This document shows positions 23,015-34,735 of a DNA stretch of 64,000 nt, piece after piece. The position numbers were made by a program, and so were the translations under genes. The notes beneath the pieces were generated by a model that was not told the origin of the DNA, ran no database searches, and saw nothing but the letters and a program-made list of their open reading frames with translations. Within the stretch, counting starts at the first letter, position 1. Every line of letters begins with the position of its first letter. The stretch comes from Rhytidiadelphus loreus (Eukaryota > Streptophyta > Bryopsida > Hypnales > Hylocomiaceae): assembly GCA_947034895.1 (NCBI GenBank), contig OX344764.1, positions 68,925,348-68,989,347 of the forward strand. The letters run 5' to 3'.

Positions 23015-24960
23015 GTTATGTCTTTCTAAGGTTAAATACCATCTTGTCACAATTGAAGGATGCCATTCAATAGCAAGTGCTACATTTTAGTTGCAAAGTA
23101 AACATGTTTATATGGGTATTGGACTATTAATTTTTGTACATTTTTTAGGGTACACAAAGCCAATTAATTTTTTGAGTAGAAATTTTTGTGCACAAGGTTG
23201 TTAGTAGCTTCCAATTCAAAAGCCATGATGATTTATTAATTTTTGATCCATCTTAACTAGATACATTGATGGATGGTAACTTCCTTCTCCACTTCATTGA
23301 AACATGAGAATTACTATTGTAGTGAGTTTTTATCTATACAAAAATCTTATTATAACATTGCCACCCATTAGTGGGGCAAAACTATCTAGGCTAGGCTAGG
23401 GCATGGCCGGCCAAGAAACGGTCCCCCACCATGTATCTAGCTAATAATAAAAAGAGATTGGTCATGCTAGAATTGGCACTAGAAACCACAAGACAAACAT
23501 CCTTGCCAAGCATGTTGATTGAGTAGCTATAAGGTGTTAGTTTCTATTTTGTAGTGCTTCCGTACTATTTGACCTTGTCGGTTTATAGATGCAATGCTGA
23601 GATGTAAAAGGCTCGTAAAAGGCTAGCGCGTGAACAAGAAAGTGTTGATCGTAATAGAATAGGGTTTGGAGTGACATCACCAAATTTTGGTGATGAAGAT
23701 GATTGGAATTTAGGATTTTTTGAGAAGGAGAGTCCGCAAGAGTAGTACATGCACTACACAACAAGGTGAGGGATGGTTGGAGGGGGTGTGCTCAATAGTG
23801 GAGGAAATTACAATAATCTTTTATTTTTTTATTTTGATTCAAATTCAATGGGGAAAAAAAGTGTGTTGATGTATGTTTGAGGTCTACCTCAAAGACATGT
23901 CAACACATTCTTTTACTTTATCTCAAATCTACCTCAACACATTCTTTTACTTTACCTCGAACCTACCTCAACACACTCTTTTACTTTGCCTCAAACCTAC
24001 CTTTATATACTCTTTTACTTTTTATATTGATTTAAAGTATATATAAAGAACAAAATACAATAGTCTTGTTATTCTTGTTAGTTTATACACATTTTACATA
24101 TATAAAGAGATAACACTATAACTATATGTGTAGTTTGATAGGTGAAAGAGATAATTAATCTTAAGTGTTTGTTATAATGGAGGATCCAATTTCAAAAAGT
24201 TCTAGGTTGAGGTCAAAATGTAAAATATATTGAAGATAGAAATATTTTGGAACTTGACTATGGAGGGGAAATGGCTAAGGATTGCAAGCTTGGTAATTAT
24301 AGGGGAAGAAAGTCATTTGTAAAGTTGTTGTTGGTACCGTGAACTTATACTTTATACTTTTAGGTACCCAATAATTTTGAAATAGGGAAAATTTTGTAGG
24401 AGAGAAATGAACTTTTGTATTTGTGGAGTGGTACCCATCAAAAACTTAGAAGAGTTCTATAGTATAGTTAAAAAAATCTTCACAATATATTACAAATAAA
24501 AAAAGTATACACAATATATTATTAAAAATAAAATAGAAGACAATGATACTGCAAATGCAAATTTGTAAAGCTTTGAAATTAACAAAAAGTGCCACAAATG
24601 AAACCTTATTAGATCTAGATGGAAGATTGATCTTAGACAATAAAAAAAATTCATCGTGGTCATTTAAATAATGAATACATTTCTTTACTTTATATACCTT
24701 GGTTATTAAAGAAAACAATTTTTAGAAGAACATTGGTATTAGTAAACACTTATTATGAAAACTATCCTTATAGAGGTCAAAGTGTGAAAAAGGAAAAAAA
24801 GAAGAAATTATGCATCAATTAGTCATGGATATGATTCTCATGGTGTCCCTAATGTACGTGGTAATGTGATTCAATATCATATGACAAAAGAATCACATTC
24901 AAAAGAGTATTCATAGAAGGCCCAAGGTGATTTGATTGTGAATTACCTATGCTTTTGTAT
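23015..24960. other. A+T-rich intergenic DNA, no gene seen
   Basis: No supportable coding segment. A tandem repeat at 23884-24022 is listed separately; the rest is unstructured A+T-rich sequence. Confidence 0.45.
23884..24022. repeat. Tandem repeat, four units of about 35 bp
   Basis: Units carry CTACCTCAACACATTC followed by TTTTACTTTACCTC. The last unit is the most diverged (ATATACTCTTTTACTTT). Confidence 0.75.
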
Positions 24961-25430
24961 GTAACCCCTTTAGTGGGAATTTAATTTTTTTTTCCAATCA
25001 AGTGCCCGAATCAAAAGTTATGTTGCCCTAAATTTTTCTAACAACTCATGCAACTTCAGGCAACTTTTGCAAAACTCCTCCTTTTCTTCTAAAATTTGAC
25101 AAGTATGTAACTTTTATGATACAAGATGAAAATGTAAAAAACAACAACCATGTGTAGTGTAAAAATCTCAGTCTAGGAAGAGTTAAAGGTTGTTAGCCCA
25201 ATCCGATAAGGTTGAAAAACAACAATTTTTTCTTCTAACTTCAAGTGTTATAATCTTTTAATCTATGCGGTCAAAGTTTCTAAAAAAAATTCACACATTC
25301 CCACAGTAATCTAATAAAAAAATTTACAATTGAATTTTGAAAAAAAAAAATCATTTTTTTCTCATCGCCCTTTAAAGTGGCAGTTTCTCACAATTATGCC
25401 CAAAATATGCCTCTAGGCTTTAGGGGTTAA
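24961..25430. mobile_element. TTAA-type inverted-repeat element, diverged
   Basis: The left end is GTAA-CCCCTTTAG and the right end GGCTTTAGGGG-TTAA. The segments next to the ends match those of the 21.3-kb element (a GTGCCCGAATCAAAAGTTAT region near the left, AGTGGCAGTTT near the right). It is about half the length of the intact member. Confidence 0.55.
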
Positions 25431-25683
25431 GTAAAAAAAATATGATCTATAAAATATTCAATATGTGGTTTTATATGAGTAAATTTTGTAAAATAGATAT
25501 CTCCATAATTTAACTAGATTTTGCTATTTCATCTTCACACTACAACTACTTTTGTACATTTAAGCATGATGGTACAATTACTTTACTAGAATCTAGTTAA
25601 ATCAAGGGGATATCTATTTTACAAAATTTATTCATGTGAAACTTCACATTGAACTCTTCATAGATCATATTTTTGTTACTTAA
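25427..25683. mobile_element. Hairpin MITE abutting the TTAA element
   Basis: Arms of about 95 bp are inverted copies: the left begins TTAAGTAAAAAAAATATGAT, the right ends ATCATATTTTTGTTACTTAA. Inner parts share GTAAAATAGATATC and TTTAACTAGATT. The left terminus shares its TTAA with the end of the preceding element. Confidence 0.7.
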
Positions 25684-26859
25684 TAGGGTGTTTTTTCATA
25701 TGAAAAGATGTGAGTATAGAAGTTTCTACATATCCATGGAATTGAATTAAAAATAATAATTCACCAATGTTTTCCAATCAATCATCATATAAACTATGAA
25801 TTTCAAATGAAAAAATTCACCAGAAATGGAATTTTGCTTTTTGGAAACCCACATTTGATATTCTTGATTGGAATTACACACGAATTGAATATTTGTTATG
25901 CAAAAAAGAAAACACCAATTGTATTTTATAGTATGCAAAATTATTTTGAATGGCAAAGGTGGATTTCCATATCATTGTGCAAGAAATTGTGCATTACAAC
26001 CAAGGACCAATGAGGTACAATATTCCTACAAACTTACTATTGTGTCTTTTGAAGAAATTTTTGTATTACATTAATGTGAAAACACTTGGTAGCACTTGGT
26101 ATTGCAAAATGAATGTTGCATTCTTACTCAATCAAGCATATCAAATTTCAATTTCTAAAAAACAAAACTCAATTTTTGATGAATTTTTTTGGTACATTTA
26201 ATGATTATACAAGATAATTTATTAAGAATGGTTGATGATGAATTGCAAAGACATGTAGAAACATCTCTACAGTCACATCAAAAGTAATAAAAGTGAGTGA
26301 AAAACTTAGTTCATTCATTTCATGGAAAATATAGTAATTATGAAGGATTTTGACAATTGAATGTGTTGACAAAACACCTGTATAGACCAAAATAATTTCA
26401 ACTTCCAAGACATATTTTCTATTTCACAAGACTCCAAAAAAACAAAAACTGCATTAGGGAAGATTTAGAGCCTATGAGAAATTATTTTGGGTTTGTTCCC
26501 GCATTTGGGAACCACTAGAGTGTTGGTAGATTATTACAAAAAAAGATTAAAAATCAAAAAAAGAATTTTTAATTATTATTTAAAAATATTAATTAATTAA
26601 TACTATCTAACATGGCAATCTCTCAGCTACATCAGACTGCACCAAACTGCTATTGCAACCAAGTTTCCATAGTCTAAAAACTTTAGGAAATTCACGGTCT
26701 TACGGAGACTTGAAAATTCTTCTAATGGAATTACTATGACTAAATTTTGTCTTTCAAAAATAAAAATAAAAGTACTAAAAAAAATGTTTCAAGAGATCCA
26801 CACTCTACAATAATAAATAACTCCTCCAAAAGAGGTCACTCTGGGAAGCATACCCCACC
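25684..26859. other. A+T-rich intergenic DNA, no gene seen
   Basis: Short open frames overlap on both strands here (for example 25747-26201), but they are low-complexity and carry no motif; I reject them as genes. Confidence 0.5.
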
Positions 26860-28026
26860 TTAACCCTGAAATGCCCGAGGCACCAAAATGTAGTGTTGAA
26901 GAAACTTTGAAGTTAAATAAAACCTTATCAAATTGCTATTTTTAATAGTTTATATTTTTGAAAGGTTCTTTTTGAAGTCTAGTTTTAGCATCAATAATTT
27001 GATTTTGAAAATGAATGATTATGATTTAGTGCAAGGGTACCCATTACAATCTTGACTTTCCATAGTGTTGAGAACTTTTGGAAATGAGCTTTAAATATAC
27101 TAGATCTTGGAGGAAAAATCACATTCAAAATTCATTTAAAAAAATTATAGAGTAGATTTTGAAAAGCCATAAATTGATTGGGGTTATGCTTGTTAGGCCC
27201 TCACGGTAGCTATTATGTGAGCCTAGGATCTTGAGCCCATGAGCATAAGAGCCTAGGTTCCTATGTTATAGGCACCTTCCATAGTTATAGGATGTTTGTT
27301 TTATAGGTGTCTATGTTGTAGGTACCTATGTTATAAGCACCTTCTATAGTTATAGGATGTTTATATTAATTCCAAAAATTTCAACATCTTCATTTCCTAT
27401 TGTAGAAATTTTTTAAAACAAACTCTTGGCCAATAACATAGGTACTTAATTATATTAAAGGTGTCTATGTTGTAGGCACTTATGTTATAAGCATCTTCTA
27501 AGATTATAGGATGTTTATATTATAGGTGTCTATGTTGTAATCACCTTTTATGATTATAGGATATTTATATTATAGGTGTTTAAATTATAGGCACCATCTA
27601 TAGTCATAGGATGTTTATATTATAAAATATGTATGTTATAGATATCTCCAATAGTTGTAGAATACCTATGTGCCTAGGCTCAAGGCTCATAGGTTCACAT
27701 TTCTAGGCTCACATACTAGCACCGTTGGTTAGGCCCTTCAACCTTGTGTTTTTTTGGCGACCAATATTTTAGATTTGACATACAAAAAGAGAGCTAAAAG
27801 ATTTTCATAGTTTTAACACCCTCATGATCAAACATTATAATCTTTCAATCCTTTAAATGATATTGTTGTGTTTTCTTTGCCTATGTAATCTCTAACATGT
27901 GTAGTTGAAATTTGTAAGGTTACAATTAATAAAAAATTGATTCAACTTATCACACTGTTGACTTTTTGTTCAATTTAGAGCAAATTTCAAGAGGCTCAAA
28001 ACAGGCCTTGGGCATTTAGGGGTTAG
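26860..28026. mobile_element. TTAA-type inverted-repeat element hosting a MULE-type insertion
   Basis: The left end reads TTAACCCTGAAATGCCCGAG and the right, reversed, CTAACCCCTAAATGCCCAAG: 16 of 20 positions agree. Without the inserted element (27202-27728) it would be about 630 bp long. No coding capacity. Confidence 0.6.
27202..27728. mobile_element. Non-autonomous MULE-type element with 9-bp target duplication
   Basis: The 9-bp direct repeat TTAGGCCCT lies at 27193-27201 and 27729-27737. The termini are inverted copies: CACGGTAGCTATTATGTGAG on the left and, reversed, ACGGTGCTAGTATGTGAGCC on the right. A 9-bp target duplication is diagnostic of Mutator-like elements. The body is a run of imperfect repeats built from CTATGTTATAGGCACCTTC and TTATAGGATGTTTATATT, with no coding capacity. 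A relative lies at about 39430-39840. Confidence 0.75.
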
Positions 28027-28194
28027 TGTACTTTACCTTGAAATCAACGCCAAAAGTGCAAACTTTGGTAGACATTTCTGTCATTTATTGTCTACCTAAA
28101 GATAATTTAGTACGTAGAGTACATTCACCCTAAAGGCCTAGGATACATTCGCCCTTTGAAAAATAAATCATTGAAAATGCCAACTGTATATTAT

Positions 28195-28490
28195 TAAGGT
28201 GGGTACCCCCCAAACTGTCACTTTCTACTTTTGTGCCTAGTTACTAGACTGGTCAAATTTTTACATTTTCTTGTTGGCAAATAAAAGGAGGTTCCAACGC
28301 ACCAAAGAACATGACATTTGGATATCATATGCAAAAGTTATGAATGGTAAAAAAAAAATTGGGTGGAAATTCTAATATCATTTCTTCAATAGAGGTACAT
28401 AATTATTGCTTTTGGAGATGTACACATAGTGTCAATGGCGATTTTAGGGAGAGTGTGATTTTAGGTATATCCAACTACCCACTTTATTGC
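28195..28490. repeat. Dispersed repeat, copy B of a three-copy family
   Basis: It shares GTTGGCAAATAAAAGGAGGT, CGCACCAAAGAA, GGAGATGTACACATAG and GTGTGATTTTAGGT with the copy at 42070-42390, and a shorter part with 17780-18030. Its ends (AAGGTGGGTACCCC) recall the GGTAGCC-type termini of the foldback element at 7.0 kb. Confidence 0.6.
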
Positions 28491-28508
28491 TTTCACCACA
28501 AGTTTACT

Positions 28509-28680
28509 AAAACCCATCATTTTTTTTTTTTTTTTGACACAAATGAAACGGGATTTCCTTGCAAGCCAGGGTGAAAATAACAAACCATTAGCCTGACGGG
28601 AACAAACAAAAAGAAAAGAAGAAACACACACGAATACAAGGCAGACAGGGAGGGACCAAAATGTAGAAAACCCATCATTT
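28509..28680 (-). mobile_element. Short 5'-truncated LINE tail with 14-bp target duplication
   Basis: The direct repeat AAAACCCATCATTT is at 28509-28522 and 28667-28680. Between them, on the minus strand, a 130-bp segment ends CCCGTTTCATTTGTGTC followed by a run of A. The terminal sequence is nearly the same as in the 18.1-kb copy. The T-run makes the exact inner border ambiguous by a few bases. Confidence 0.75.
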
Positions 28681-29283
28681 GGAACACTTGCCTTTAGTGG
28701 CCCCAAATGTAAATTCAAGTAGAACTTGTCTTAATGCATAGTACAAGAACTATGCACTAAACAAGGTTTATGCATTTAAAGAGGTGTAATAATGGCCACT
28801 AACTAATGTTACCTCTAACTACTTTTTAGAAGAAGTGCTTGAAATTGGACCCTCCTACTAATTGCATAATTGACATTTATGCACTAAGAGAAATTCTACC
28901 TGTTTTGTAATTCACTCAAGTTGCCCCAAACAGAGCTAAATGTGATTTGAAAAAAAATTCATTTTTCATGCTTTGGTATTTCCACTTTTCTGTAGCTTTA
29001 ATTTCCCCCCGTTAGAACTATTGCTAAAGGATGCCACTTTTGTGAACCCCGTTCGCCTTGGTGTTGACCTCCAGTGCACCGCCGTTTTGAATGGCAGAGT
29101 GAACATATGAATTCTACTAACGCCCACGATAAAGCAATTGAGTTCTTAGACTAATCCTCATCAGGATTTGGTTCCAGATGACATCGATCTCTTCGTGGAC
29201 GTTAATATCATTCATCTGTTCATTCTTCCATGAACTCCCTATCACCGATCTCCACACCGTAGCCTTGGCAGATGACCAGCACT
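28681..29283. other. Spacer downstream of the 29.3-30.9 kb gene candidate
   Basis: A minus-strand frame at 29117-29326 (contains INVHEEIDVIWNQI) looks more protein-like than its surroundings and could be a terminal exon of that candidate, but its phase does not join the exons I can define. Confidence 0.3.
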
Positions 29284-30895
29284 TACAGTCCTGCAGTTTC
29301 TGCAAAAACACAAGTGATTTGGTCAACGAAATTAAGCTTAACTTACTCCCCCCGCAAATACAACGTAAACTTGATATTTTGAAATCATCAACCCTGCTCC
29401 ATCATAATTGTTCAGGTGTTTTCAGCAATCTATGCCAGAGCCCTATTTATTGTTGCAGTGAAGTACCTATTTTGAAGTAACGTCCGAACACATTGACCGA
29501 CTGCACAATGGAGAAGCATATTGCAGAGCATAGGTAGAAAAAATAGGTTAGTAATATCTAGTAAGCTTACCCCATAATCGACTCTTGAAGCTCTGTGTTC
29601 GTGATTCGCACATTCAGTATCTGCCAAAGGAACATGCATCACAGAGTCTGGGTAAGATAACTGCATCATTTAAGTTAAGTAGGCTAATTTTCTGGCTCGC
29701 AATGACTTGTATTTTCCACCCATTCGCCAATTTGTAATGCAAACCGGAAGTACGAAACTGATATTGTCAAATGATCATATATACAAGGGGGACTTCGAAC
29801 AGAGAATTTGTGAAAAGCTAAAGATTGAAAGAACATACCTTCACAGCTAGAATATTTACTGTAGTTACTGCAGCTACGTGATGTTGACAAGAGTAGCTGG
29901 AGTTAGATAATACAATATCTGCACATACGGTACAAACTTTGTACTACAATTTTCATGAAAACCCATGAAGATACTAAAACTGGTGGGGACCTGATTGCTT
30001 CTCTTTCCAATCAACAACACTTGGTTGGTCTTCAGTTCGCAACCTTTGAGGTGTAAAAAATCATGACTCAGCTAAAATTAATGTCTCTAATTCTAGTCAC
30101 CGCTCTTCGAATGGACAGCAGGGACCTTGCACGAGAAAATCATCCAATACATTTTGATGTCAAGAATGTTTTGCTCTTGTAGTACCCAATGTGATCACTC
30201 CTGTTAACGTAAGGTAACCTCTATTGAATGACCTCTCACAATCCTTGATTGATTGGTTTGCAACTAGTTTCCTGTCCCTTACAATTAAACTAACCATGTC
30301 AGACTGCTACTATTCTTCTTAGCCCCTAAAGTGAACATTCACACCAAGGGAGAATATTTTAACTTTGAGAGACAAGATAATCGCCTCAAGAACTTAAAAT
30401 AACCTCCCTTCAACTCCCTCCAATCTCAATTCTCGGTGTTAATGGGGATTATTTTTTAACCCCCTCAAAGATAAGATATCCCTTGGGTGTGAATGTAACC
30501 CAAAGCACCCCAAAGTCCATACTTTTTGGATGATAAACGAAGTGCTTCACGATGACGTTTTGTCCAAGTAAGTTCCTGTTCATCCTTGGATCATTGAAAA
30601 ACAATCTTCTTGTATCAGCAACTCCTTTTGACACAAAATTGAGAAAAATAAATATATTTGAAAAAAGATACAAGAAGATTGTTTTTCTCAATTGAAATTA
30701 TACAAAAATTCAAAGACAAATAATATAGTTGCACAAAGATTGAAGAAAAAATAAATAAAAGGATTCGGGCGTCAAAATAGTTACCACAGTGGCAAGAATC
30801 TCAGAGACCACTTCAAAGAACAGGAATGGCGACAGAAGCGAAGCCAGGGAAGAGGCAGTGCATGAGGACAGCACACTCAGCACGTTTCTAAGCAT
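29284..30895 (-). CDS. Unidentified multi-exon gene candidate
   Basis: Several short splice-bounded segments of balanced composition lie on the minus strand. A possible first exon is 30895-30785 (37 codons, begins MLRNVLSVLSSCTASS, donor GTAACT). Toward the 3' end, 29896-29839, 29817-29785, 29660-29571 and 29500-29467 join in phase and read on to a stop at 29286-29284; the third contains SVMHVPLADTECANHEHR. A competing reading of 29896-29690 in another frame is also open up to a stop, so the model is not settled, and I could not connect the first exon to the rest. I recognise no family. Transcript evidence is needed to decide the exon set; the call rests only on splice sites and composition. 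Confidence 0.3.
30329..30510. mobile_element. Probable MITE with ACATTCACAC termini
   Basis: GAACATTCACACCAAGGGA at the left is matched, reversed, by TTACATTCACACCCAAGGGA at the right, about 180 bp apart. Both arms continue into a CTTTGAG motif. It lies within the region of the uncertain gene candidate, so would be intronic if that gene is real. Confidence 0.5.
30597..30686. repeat. Hairpin with 20-bp perfect arms and a loop of 50 bases
   Basis: AAAAACAATCTTCTTGTATC at 30597-30616 is the exact reverse complement of 30667-30686. Partial pairing continues outside the arms (TTG/CAA). Either a small inverted-repeat insertion or a precursor-like hairpin. Confidence 0.6.
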
Positions 30896-32288
30896 GCCAT
30901 TGTCATGCAGTGCCCCACACCGGCTTCACTTCTTCCTCCACCACTCAAAACAAACAAACAAAATCCCAATCAAAACAACAACAACAACAACGCAACATGA
31001 TTTTCACTCCTACCAATTCCAAGACAACAATAGAACCCTAATTCCTCAACCTCAAGCTCAGCTGCATCTCCATACACATGCAGAGTCCACGGGTCAGGCA
31101 TCGCGACAGATCTCCCACACACATGCCTCCCACCATGCATTTGCAATTCCGAAAAACTAGAGGCCAAATTCTTGCCGAGTGCTTGCCAAATGCTTCCCAA
31201 ATGTTTGCCCACTGCTTGCCCAATGCACAGGAGACCAGCAGCGATGCCTGTCCAATGGACACTGCGTGATAGTACCGGCATCCCCAGGTTGCCACAGCGA
31301 TTGAAGGCTATATACTCCATAATTTCTAGAGCAAATACCGGTAGTGTCACACCAATGCCTAACTTGAGCAAACTAAGATCCACCATACCAGCGACAGCCA
31401 AAATAACAAGCAAAGCAAATTCAAACCAGAAAGAAAACAATGCGCCACAAAATTCGAATTGAGTTCGCAACCTCGTCCCATTGCCACCACAACACCTGCA
31501 CACCACCCGAATACTTGGAAAGATCTCCCACCCTATCGACTTATATAGCACATTGCACTCCAATTGGTCGCGTACTACTCCCCAGTAGTACTACGAACCT
31601 ACATTCAAGCTTTTTGTTGCATGAAGGCATTGGTACTACCAAGGGCAAGAATTAGCGTGGCACCCAAGTGGGGAGATCATGTAGTACAGTACAACAGCCA
31701 AGGAGGCAGGCAAGCTTAAATGAACCCTTGGAATCCTTGGAATCCTTGGCACCCCTTTTGGAGAATGTCGTCACTTTGGAGCAGTAATTAGAAACAGGGT
31801 GCGACTGAATTGAGCGGGGGCTTGCATCGAAGTGTACTAGCGAAGAAGATGGTAGTACCAGTAGTACAAGAGGAGGTTCACGGGAGTACAATTGGTGGCT
31901 GGGTCTGGAATCACATGATCTCGGCCGAGAAGAATCCACTTGGGAAATTGGTTGTACTAAACTTAGTTGAGTTTGGAGAGTTTCGCTTGTGTACTACACG
32001 ATTCCCTAAAACATGAAGGATATTCGGTTTGGGTGGGGGAGACCCACCTGTGGGTGTTGTTCGTGTTGCAACACCGACCGAAAAGAGATACAATTTTATT
32101 TTTTTGAAGGAATATTAGGTGATGTAATCCATGATTTGCTAGTACATATTAGAGTTAATTGTAAAGTGTGCACAATATGGGACTAGGAGTTGGAGTTTGG
32201 GAAAAACACAAGACAAAACTCCTAGGAGGAGCACCAAAACTGGGGTGGGATGGAATTTAGTGCCTTGTTTCTTTTGTGCTATTCTTGG
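30896..32288. other. Intergenic region of mixed composition, possible promoter of the 30.9-kb candidate
   Basis: It contains a (CAA)n run at about 30975-30992 and a short degenerate run of TGCTTGCCAAA-like units at about 31170-31225. Long open frames exist on the minus strand (for example 30970-31563), but they overlap plus-strand frames of the same region and show no domain, so I leave them uncalled. Confidence 0.4.
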
Positions 32289-33465
32289 TTAACCCCTATG
32301 AAGGTTTTTGACTATGTTTTTGGCTATGTTTTACCATTTCTAGTTACAAGTACCAACTTTTAGAAAGAAAGAAAAAATTCGGGCACAAGTAATCATAGGA
32401 TTTTGTAGTATGCTAGTTAGAAAAGATGTGGAAAAAAATTCAGAAATTTCTAACGCATGGATTGTAAGATGTAAGCATTCAAATTCACTGAAATCATTTT
32501 TTGGGGGGCCTTGTGAAAAACAAGGTAACTATGCTTCACAAGCTGACTTTTCTATGAAAAAAATGTCCAAAATGGTAGTGCATCTTTGTATTTTTTTCCT
32601 AGACAAGTTGGCTACATGCTTAAAAAAAATGTCACATCATTTGGAATTGTACAATATATAGAGAAAAAACAGTAAATAGAAAGAAGTAGAAAATGATTCA
32701 AAATACAAAATTGTTAAGAATTTAGTTACAGAATTGAAAATTTTCAATCCCAATGGTTGGAATGTTGTAATAAACAATCTACATCCTATAATTTTATTTT
32801 TTTTAAATATTGGAAATTGAGTAAGATAAAGGTCTTCGAAGTTTATTTTAGAGTAGAGATTCTATAATTGCCCCGCAAGCTAAAACAATCCTCATAACTT
32901 TTGACTCATTGATCAAAATAGAATGATTCAAATCTTTTTACATATATATAAATCTAGAAAACCAATTTCAAATTTTTGTTTATGAAAAAAGCATTTAAAA
33001 AAAATTTACCTGGATTACCTAGTTGGGAAAAAAAGTATCATATTAGGCCATAACTTTTGACTCATGTTTCCAAACGTCATGAAATTTAGTGTACATGAAA
33101 GATATTCCTTGTCCCCACCTTCCATTAATTTTCAGCCTAAAATATGAAAATCTCCAGTTATAGGTACCTACCCAAAATTTCTATGTTGCCAAACAATGCA
33201 TGCTAGTAAGTCCCTTAGGAGTTAAATGACTCTTTTTAGAATTTCTCACCTTACATCTTTCATGCTCAATTCATGTTTTGAATATTTTGCATATATGTTT
33301 GTGTGCTTTTATATTATTTTTTTCAATTTTATCAACTTGTTGGTCATTAAGTAAGTTACTTTTAGAAGACTCAAATAGTATATAGGATGAATGAAGAGTT
33401 ATTTGGACAAAATATTATCCCAATGCACTTCATTAATCATCTTGAATATGGGCTTTAGGGGATAA
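32289..33465. mobile_element. TTAA-type inverted-repeat element, long copy
   Basis: The left end is TTAA-CCCCTATGAAGG and the right GGGCTTTAGGGG-ATAA (one change from TTAA). The right-hand part (TGAATGAAGAGTTATTTGGA) is shared with the small copy at 9071-9285. No coding capacity remains. Confidence 0.5.
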
Positions 33466-34166
33466 ACATTTGATCATGGATTATAATTCCAATTTTTTTT
33501 TATAGGTAGTACAAGTTGTGATCTTTATTGGAGTGAAGGAGCTTCTTCCATAGTATACATGAATCTAGATAAGACATTGGAATGTAAATGGAATATTAGT
33601 TGCTCATTTGAATGGAAGAATGTTTGTCAAGAATGTGGTGATATCATCATTCCGTCAAGATATCATCATTTATACAATTTTGTCCTCATGAAATTGGAGA
33701 GTTTATAGTTGAAAAAAAATTCAAAGACTTTAATAGCACATATTTCAAGATAATAGTATTTGTAGTTAGTAGAAAATGTTTTTTTCAAACTTATTTGGTA
33801 GGATTAGTAGAATTTTGACTCCTTTTGGAATGGGATTTTTGCATTTGGAGAATTTTTTTTGTGATGATTGCATACTATATCATGTTTATTACATACATGC
33901 AAAATTTCAAAAGTAAACAAGGAATTGAGCAAGAAATACCAATTGCCCAATTTGGGCATCCAATTGGAATTTTTGAACCCTTTCTAAACCCAACCCCTAC
34001 ATGGGTGAAATGTTCTCATTTTTCATGAATGTAAAGTTTGTTTTAGAAACACCTTTTTTTAAAACTTTAGTTTATTCATTTGATATCCAATAGATGCATA
34101 AGACAAGAATCTCCGATACTTTTTGATTTCCAACAAGATCCAACCAAAAATTTGCAATTTAATAGT
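33466..34166. other. A+T-rich intergenic DNA, no gene seen
   Basis: No coding or repeat structure could be supported. Confidence 0.45.
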
Positions 34167-34486
34167 ATGGGCAATTTTGTTAAAATGGCACCATTCAGCT
34201 ATTTTGGCAGTTTTCACAGTTCAAACCGGGCGGTCTAAAATGTACAACAGTTTTAGATGTTTGAAATCTATACCTTTTGTAGATTTATGAAATCTACTCA
34301 TATCCTAGATGTCACTTTAAAAATCCAAACTCTGAAATCTGAAATCTATATGTCTTAGATATCTAAAATCTATATAAACCAAAGATTTCTAAAATCTACA
34401 CATGTACTAGATGTTACTTTTACAGTTCAGACTAGGTGATCTGAAAATGGCACATGGAATACCGCCATTTTAACGAAATTGCCTAT
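34167..34486. mobile_element. MITE with ATGGGCAATTTCGTTAAAAT termini (copy 1)
   Basis: Terminal inverted repeats of about 28 bp, ATGGGCAATTTTGTTAAAAT on the left and, reversed, ATAGGCAATTTCGTTAAAAT on the right. The 320-bp body carries a chain of AAATCTA-type motifs (GAAATCTATA, AAATCTACAC) and is non-coding. The copy at 58883-59204 is the same element in opposite orientation. Confidence 0.8.
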
Positions 34487-34735
34487 GAGTGGAATCAATG
34501 CTCAATTGCTTATTAAGACTCACTGAGGAATAGTTTCCCTATTGAGAGGCTTGGGAGAAATGAAGAGCTTTCGACCTGCCATGGACGCAAATGAAGGAAG
34601 CGAGAGCCAGCCAGTCATGAATACATGGGAAGCTCAGCACGAATATGGAAATCATTGCTCAATGGTTGTCAATCACATTCTCTAGTCTAATATGATACAA
34701 TTACAGTTTTTTACAGCACCGGTGAAAAGTGAACA
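34487..34735. other. 3' flank of the membrane-protein gene
   Basis: Non-coding; probably includes the 3' untranslated region of the gene that ends at 34736. Confidence 0.4.

Noticed and set aside
25747..26408. Cluster of 67-83-codon open frames on both strands
   Set aside because: A+T-rich, low complexity, overlapping on opposite strands, and rich in Asn, Ile, Lys and Phe as expected from random A+T-rich DNA.
30970..31563. Minus-strand open frame of nearly 200 codons
   Set aside because: Repetitive GQAVGKHLGSIWQALGK-like stretch arises from the short tandem units at 31170-31225; several frames on the other strand are equally open.
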